DNA of 64,000 nt from Smallanthus sonchifolius (taxonomy: Eukaryota; Streptophyta; Magnoliopsida; Asterales; Asteraceae): positions 372,001-436,000 of the forward strand of contig JAKNSE010000037.1 in assembly GCA_023525975.1 (NCBI GenBank), in the 5' to 3' direction. Positions 58,407-64,000 of this stretch are shown in pieces; position 1 is the first letter of the stretch; each line of letters begins with the position of its first letter. The notes under the pieces were generated by a model. The model was not told where the DNA came from. It saw nothing but the letters and a program-made list of their open reading frames with translations, and searched no databases. Made by a program: the position numbers and the translations under genes.

Positions 58407-58927
58407 TAGGGCACGAACCCAACATGAAAAAATACAGGTTTTGGGTTGGACAATATAACCCGTTTAAAAAACGGGTCGTGTTCGGGTTGACCCATTTAGA
58501 AAACAGGTCGGGTTAGGGTTGACGTGTTTAATAAACGGGTTGACCTGCTAACCCGTTTAGGTTTCAAATTTATTTTTTCTAGTTTCACTTTCTAAAAACG
58601 ATTGTTTAATTACTTTTAAATTTAGTGTTTACCATAAAGTAATTAATTTATACCAAAACTTTTCTCTTTTGCTTTCTAGATATGATTATTCAATTATTCT
58701 TCAGATTATCTTAAATGAATTAGATTTTGGATTTAGTAGTTTATGATTTTTATTTAGATTAATGGGTTAAACGGGTCAGGTTTGGGTTGACCCGACTTTA
58801 AGTGTATCCAGGTTAGGGTTATACTTTTTGACACGAATAAGAATATGGGTTGTGTTCGGGTTGCATAATTCAACCCGCCAACCCGTCAACCCGTCAACCC
58901 GCTAACCCGACACGATTGACACCCCTA
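58407..58927. mobile_element. non-autonomous hAT element (521 bp)
   Basis: Ends TAGGGCACGAACCC and ...TTGACACCCCTA, flanked by the perfect 8-bp duplication CATATCAT (58399-58406, 58928-58935). The interior is rich in AACCCGTTTA / CGGGTTGACC words in both orientations. No transposase. Confidence 0.8.
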
Positions 58928-58935
58928 CATATCAT

Positions 58936-59674
58936 ACTTAATATAGAGTAATTAAGTGCATTTGATACATAACAAAGTCCGATCAATTCATGTCTTTTTC
59001 AGGTCGTTGATTGCATGGAGTCACATGACATATAGGATCATGCTAGGGTCCTCTTCATTAGAACTTTTGGTCATGAATGTCGTTTTTCAAACATTAGAAC
59101 TTACAAACTTGTTTTCTGGATTTATGTAACCGTGTGAACTCCATTTATGTTTTAAACTTGGTTTAATATTTCAAATATTGGTTTTCGAACTCATATAGAG
59201 GTCGTTCGATGTGGTCAATGACTATGGTATACATGAACGTCGCGCCCCACGGTTTCCGCCGTTGGCTGGGTGTGACAGATTCTCACCTCTCTCATTTAAT
59301 TATCATATACATCTATCAGTGGACATTTAATGATTTTATAAAACACAACAATTTAATGGAATTTTACGAACCATGACTTTTACACGTCAAGATCTTTACT
59401 TTATCGACTAAAACTAATGTATACCATCTTCTTAGTACAATCCCTTCATAACATGCTAATAAGAACGTGGATTTCTTACCTTAAACGAGATTGAAACAAA
59501 AACCACAATGAACTGTGAATACTCTTCCTTTAATCCGGTTAGAGATAGCAGGAACACCCCCTTTCTATCACTAATGATGCTATGAACTTGAAACCATAAA
59601 CACTTTCAACGCAAGTTTGATCTCTATCTTCCTCTCCTTTTCCCCTCGGCCGAAACACACACACACACACGCAC
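58936..59674. other. spacer with a possible LTR end
   Basis: Around 59240-59278 the phrase CGCCGTTGGCTGGGTGTGACA resembles the 3' edge of LTRs of chromovirus type, cited here only as GGCTGGGTGTGACA, but no partner or primer site follows. Otherwise unassigned. Confidence 0.3.
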
Positions 59675-59875
59675 TCACACACAATGTAGAATGTGAATGG
59701 CGGCCAAAAGGGTCCCTTCCTCACAAATAGGGTTAAAACCATAATCATCAAACACCCTTTTAATAATCTCAAAATTGTAATTTGGATCGAACTCTTTATA
59801 TCCGTGACTCTGATACATAAAAAGAAGAAGTAAATTGAAGAAGATGAAAAGATAGTTCATACGCTTTTCATTCAA
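59675..59875 (-). CDS. short ORF with a signal-peptide-like start; possible first exon
   Basis: 66 codons on the minus strand from ATG 59875. It begins with a hydrophobic stretch (YLFIFFNLLLLFMYQ) and a likely cleavage point after SHG, then a mature part YKEFDPNYNFEIIKRVFDDY with one cysteine, continuing to a stop. A donor-like TGT/GTGAGTG lies just before the stop, inside a CA/TG simple repeat, so this could be the first exon of a longer gene, with a compatible open frame at 59539-59700. I do not recognise the family. It may equally be a chance frame. Confidence 0.25.
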   Translation of the reverse strand: MNEKRMNYLFIFFNLLLLFMYQSHGYKEFDPNYNFEIIKRVFDDYGFNPICEEGTLLAAIHILHCV

Positions 59876-60480
59876 TTGAAAAACTCAAAAAATCAATCAC
59901 AATGTATATGAGATTAAACAACATTTACAAGAGATTGATACAAGAGTTACAAGTCTACAACTAAAGATGGACTACATAGGTCCCACTAAAATAGCAAAAA
60001 AAATGTAAATAATATGAAATGTCAAATTGCTTAATGATATCAAAACGGTAAACCGTTGAATGAGACTCAAAATGGTAAACTATAAAGTGCACTAATATGT
60101 TTAACAATACATGACTCTGTTATTGAGTCAGTTATCACTAGGTTGGACATATAGAGGTGTACAAAACAGGTTTTGTGCCAAACCAGAGCGGTCTAGAAAC
60201 TGGTTTGGATCAAGCAAAGCAAGTCAAAACCGGAATGCCCCAAACCGGATCAGATTAGAAACCAGTTTCAGATTTGGAAAAAAAAAACGGACCAGATCGG
60301 TTTTGAAGCCGGTTTTGGAGCAGATACGATCAGTTTTAACGGTTTTCAACGTAAATATCTTAAATTGATTTCAAACTAACAGATCACTTTGAGACCAGTT
60401 TCACCCAAAACCGGTTTCAAAATCGATTTTCGGATCCAAATGAAAATCTGAAACAATCATTTGGACTGGACCACTTTAAA
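59876..60480. other. intergenic, with a degenerate repeat
   Basis: 60145-60440 is rich in ACCGGTTT/AAACCGG-type words, like decayed TIR elements of the GAGGTGTACAAAAC kind. The other end was not found. Open frame 60111-60368 is a by-product. Confidence 0.35.
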
Positions 60481-60481
60481 T

Positions 60482-60509
60482 AGCCCATACTATTTAAAAA
60501 AATGGCCCA
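60482..60509 (+). promoter_or_regulatory. two site II (TGGGCY) elements upstream of the complex I subunit gene
   Basis: AGCCCA (60482-60487) and GGCCCA (60504-60509) are the reverse complements of TGGGCT and TGGGCC. Site II boxes bind TCP factors and are typical of plant nuclear genes for mitochondrial respiratory proteins. They stand 113-140 bases upstream of the ATG. Confidence 0.6.
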
Positions 60510-60621
60510 TTTAAACCTAACATTTTATATCCAAACAAACCGAACTGCGTGTTTGCGTGTTCGTCTGCTGCGTGTTTGTGTGTGAGAGAGAAAGAGGAAG
60601 AAGTACGATCAAAGAAGTAAA

Positions 60622-60789
60622 ATGGGGGGAGGAATGGAGGCCAACAAGAACAAATTCATCGAAGATTGGGGCACGGTGAGGGAGAATCTGGAGCACAACT
60701 TCCGATGGACTCGTCGGAACCTAGCTCTCGTCGGAATTTTCGGCGTCGCAATTCCGTACTTGGTTTACAAGGGCACCGTCCGTGAATTT
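60622..60789 (+). CDS. NADH:ubiquinone oxidoreductase subunit NDUFB4/B15-type, exon 1
   Basis: 56 codons from the ATG (MGGGMEANKNKF) to REF, then a donor GT (GTGCGT) at 60790. The small plant protein of this family is about 70 residues: a polar, charged N-terminus (FIEDWGTVRENLEHNFRWT) and one membrane segment (NLALVGIFGVAIPYLVYKG), with a short hydrophilic tail. It is an accessory subunit of the membrane arm of mitochondrial complex I in the inner membrane. The last 15 or so residues are missing here, and no matching exon was found up to 64000, so the intron exceeds 3.2 kb. The open frame beyond 60789 (to 60870) is intron. The leader is short and contains GAGAGAG. Two site II boxes precede it. 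Confidence 0.85.
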
Positions 60790-61419
60790 GTGCGTATAAC
60801 TTTCTTCCTTTTATACAACTACATGTTCCATATGTTTCGTTCTAGATCTGAATTAGTTATATTCTGTTGAGGAGTTGACTTCTATCATCAAATCATTGAT
60901 CTGAACATTTCTGATTTTTAAGTAAGTAAGTGCAACTGTTGTAGGATAGTGAATATGCATGTTATCTGGTAGGTGTAATAATTGTGCCATTTCTAGGTTT
61001 TGGTTTTGAAATTCAGCATATTTTTGTTTTTTAGGGTTATGATTTAGGAGTTTCTGTTGAACTGTAAGTTATGGTGGCCTGAATTCTATGTGATGATTAA
61101 TGATAGGGAGAACATGCTGCTATTAGTATTGCTTGATACTTCAGATTTTCATCAGGTTTTTGAAAGGCTTGTAGAGTTAGAAGTTAAGAAAAAAACCAAA
61201 AATACATGCTTTACAAGCATTCCCAGTTTCGAACCCAAGACCTTTCTTTTGGACAGGATCTGCGTTTGCAGCTACAGACAGATTCTGTTTTCTTCTCTGC
61301 TGGTTTTTTTATTGGAGTCATCATCCAAAATTTTATGGGGTCAATCCACTTTAGACTACATATATTACATATAGAAAAAGATATTCGATGGGGTCAAGTG
61401 AAGATTAATTGGACTCCCT

Positions 61420-61706
61420 GTTGTCAATAGCTACCGTAGCGGTCGCTATAGCGAATAACGAAGCGATTAGGCGTCGCTACAAGGGGAGCCCATTAGGGTT
61501 TTTTTTGTATCCCGATTGAAAAAAGAATGCGATGATGATGATGATGATGAGCCGGAATATGAAGATTTAGATGATTTGTGCTAAGTATTTTAGCTATGTT
61601 ACTTTATCGCTACAAAATGAAATAGCGGTCGCTATTTATCGCTATTCGCTACATAGCATATAGGTCACTTGTCGCTATTTATCACTATTCGCTATTAACA
61701 ACTATG
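61420..61706. mobile_element. MITE-like element rich in CGCTATTCGCTA words
   Basis: Begins GTTGTCAATAGC and ends GCTATTAACAAC(TATG), an imperfect inverted repeat. Flanks ATTGGACTCCCT and ATTGGACTTCCT (61408-61419, 61707-61718) look like a target duplication with one change. The interior contains repeated TAGCGGTCGCTAT palindromes. The superfamily is not certain. Confidence 0.55.
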
Positions 61707-62601
61707 ATTGGACTTCCTTTTTGTGCATGGAAATGAATTATATAGCGAGCTTTTCTAGGAGTTGGTGAAACAAAGAAGCTTATTTTAATCTAGCCTTCTT
61801 GTGCTCTTGTATCTGTTACTGTGCATCAATTCATCTATGGTAAAATGTTATCTATCAAACTACGAGTCTACGACCACTGAACTCGAATTTCTTAATAGGG
61901 GCTAGGAGGAACAAGAACCAACAAAAATGGACTTTAAGTTTAAAATGCACATTTGATTAGTCCTCTTAGTGATTTGATACCATGATGCATATTTAAACAT
62001 GTGCAATCTCTGTTCCAACTTCCAAGTGTAATGAGGTGATGGATTCTGATTCTGTCCTTAATAATGTATAAGAAGTTAGGAACTGTTTAGCAAAGTTTCT
62101 AGAACAACATTTATTTTGTTAGCTTCCCCTTTTTGATGCGCAGGAGCAGAATGCTAATATCATTCTTCTTAATAAAACTCCTTTTTTCATATTACCAACA
62201 TAGTTATCCGAAAGGAATGTAGTTTATGAGCCATTTTATCACATTCCACTTGAAGTTCATCTTTATGTTCTATGCATCTACTAAAAATTTCGTATTAGGC
62301 ATTTCTAGGGATAATTGAAAGAACATAAGTAATTGATATTAAAGCTGCAAAGACCGGTTGGGAATTCTATTATGAGTGTCCATATAGTTCTTCTTTGTAA
62401 TTGAGAATCTGATTTGGTTATGCACACTTAAGAGCTCTAGGAATTATGAATGATTGGTAATACTAGCACCTCAGATGTTTTTCATCTCAATGGTTTTTTT
62501 TCATCCAACTTTTACAAGATATACAAATCACCAAACTTTGTTGGTAGTATGAACTAAAGCATGCATCACCAATTGAACCTCAAAAAGTGTCTATCCATTT
62601 C

Positions 62602-63153
62602 CTTGGTTTAAAAAAGCGCCGTGAGGCGCTGCCTTAAGCGCGAGGAGCCCGAGGCGCTGGGCAAAACGCCTCAAATGGGTGAGGCGCCCGAGGTACATGA
62701 AGCGCTCCGAGGCGCCGCCTCAGGCTTGAAGCGCGAGGCGAGGCGAGGCGCTGCTTCATGTATTTTCACGTTTTTTAGCTTTAAATCAGTTGGGCTTGGC
62801 CCATCATTTAAACCAATTTGGGCCTAAATATGTAGTTGAGCTTAACTTGTGAGGCTGTGACCAATTTAAATAACCCTAAATCAGGCCTGTAACCATATTT
62901 GGGCTTATCCTGTGAGGCTGTGACCAATTTATGAATGTTTAATTATGTTCTAAGCTTTTAACTTCTAAGTATTAAAGTATGTTTTGTGTTTTTATGATTA
63001 AGAAGTCAAGTGTGTCATGCATAATACATTTTTTATTATTTTTTTAGTTTTAGCGCCTCGCATACGTGAAGCCCTCGCCTCGCGCCTGAGGCGTGGCGCC
63101 TCGGATTTTGGGACCGAAACGCCTCGCCTCGCCTCGCGCTTTTTTAAACCAAG
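62602..63153. mobile_element. hAT-like MITE with GCGCCTCG repeats (552 bp)
   Basis: Perfect 17-bp terminal inverted repeat CTTGGTTTAAAAAAGCG and perfect 8-bp duplication TCCATTTC (62594-62601, 63154-63161). The two ends are packed with GAGGCG/CGCCTC words and the middle is AT-rich. Non-coding. Confidence 0.8.
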
Positions 63154-64000
63154 TCCATTTCTAAAATGAACAGAAATACTTAATCCACAGAAAGTAATGC
63201 TACGCTTTGGATTTTTTTAACTATACAGCTGTAAATGCTATAACATTTTGTATCATATGTTGGTTGATGCATTTTATATGCTATGCTGCATAGTCACCTA
63301 CAATTTCATGCTAAGACACATGCACATTTGAATGACATAGAGCTAGTAATCTATTATTGCAAATTTGCAATTATGTATTGAAGAGTCATGCTGGAAAAAA
63401 TGTATTGATTAATAAAAAAGACCATGTTACCCTTCGAGCAACTATCCACCTGAACCACCTGTAAAATCTCTTTGAAAATTGATATACAAGATAGATTAGT
63501 CCTGTGTGAATTCTTATCTGTATGTTTTTTGTTCATATATGAGCAGTAACTGAACCAATAGCTGAGTTGTTTTTTGCCATCTATTCAGTTTGTGTCCATA
63601 TTAGACCATGCATGGCATAATTATATTTTTATTTAGAAGCCTTGCTGGAATTGTTATTAGATACGTATTATGTTCTCTTTGTTAGAAGTGTTCCTTTCGG
63701 TCCATTCTTTAGTATGGAACGGGTTGGCCTGAAAACTCTATTTTTCCCTTTTTAAATGTTTTTAATAAATAGTTAATGCTTAAAATATGATTCCAACAAC
63801 AATAATATTCTAAATCTTTTGAGTTAAGCGATATAGGAGGTTGTATGCATTCAAAATACTCTTTGGAACCCATTTGGCCCATTTAACCCGTTCCCTTTTT
63901 TTTTAGCTATTTTTATAATTTGACCTATTTGACTCATTTGAGATTTAATATAACCCCTCAAGCAACCCACTAATAGGTAAATGGGTCGAATTAACCACAC

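Larger units (their letters stand above)
60790..64000 (+). other. intron 1 of the NDUFB4-type gene (runs past the window)
   Basis: T-rich plant intron. Contains two MITE-like insertions (61420-61706, 62602-63153). The remaining stretches (60790-61407, 61719-62593, 63162-64000) hold no gene. The last 150 bases contain CCCATTTGACCC-type words like those in the hAT at 58407. Confidence 0.6.

Noticed and set aside
61200..61300. GTTTCGAACCC word resembling a tRNA T-arm
   Set aside because: No anticodon arm, A-box or acceptor pairing around it.
62621..62827. 68-codon frame rich in Glu, Ala and Arg
   Set aside because: Produced by the GAGGCG repeats at the end of the hAT-like MITE.

Overview
This is nuclear DNA from a flowering plant, most likely a eudicot. 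Two ordinary plant genes frame about 57 kb of nested transposable elements. The family Asteraceae is possible but cannot be shown from this sequence alone. There are no bacterial-type operons, rRNA, convincing tRNA genes or CRISPR arrays.

Layout. 1-205: 5' end of a Helitron. 206-500: a short duplicated segment. 811-2784 (-): an intact, intronless coding region for a nine-pass TM9SF/EMP70 protein. 3199-10329: 'segment A', a low-copy repeat whose second copy, 'segment B', begins at 24111 and ends at 58337. Segment A carries two Helitrons, a hAT element and a Copia-type LTR composite. 11377-14635: a second copy of 206-500, then a decayed Athila-like LTR and internal remnant. 14636-24009 (+): a dead Tekay-type chromovirus (Ty3/Gypsy) with a chimeric tail. 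Segment B has been blown apart by a Tourist MITE, a long-TIR element split by Tat1 (25136-35201), and Tat2 (36176-56672). Tat2 itself holds a very young Athila-like element lacking pol (37084-46056). 58407-58927: a small hAT. 60622-60789 (+): first exon of a mitochondrial complex I subunit (NDUFB4/B15 type) with site II promoter boxes; its intron runs off the window and hosts two MITE-like insertions.

Most interesting system. Both Tat-lineage elements carry, convergent to gag-pol, a host-like gene encoding a putative 'gypsy-type transposase' N-terminal domain, a low-complexity linker, a coiled coil and a conserved C-terminal Gly/Tyr-rich motif. In Tat1 this gene is open across four exons with good splice sites (763 codons) and has its own TATA box. 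It lies antisense to the genomic RNA, so its introns would survive reverse transcription. In both elements a tandem array of hairpin-forming units (87 bp in Tat1, 79 bp in Tat2, unrelated in sequence) sits between the two converging reading frames.

A second theme: LTRs of unrelated families in this window carry arrays of short CpG-rich palindromes, mostly just upstream of a TATA-like box. The Athila-like element repeats the arrangement at an apparent internal promoter for its only large ORF.

The nesting order agrees with LTR divergence judged by eye: Athila-like about 0.3-0.4%, Tat1 about 1%, Tat2 about 2.5%.
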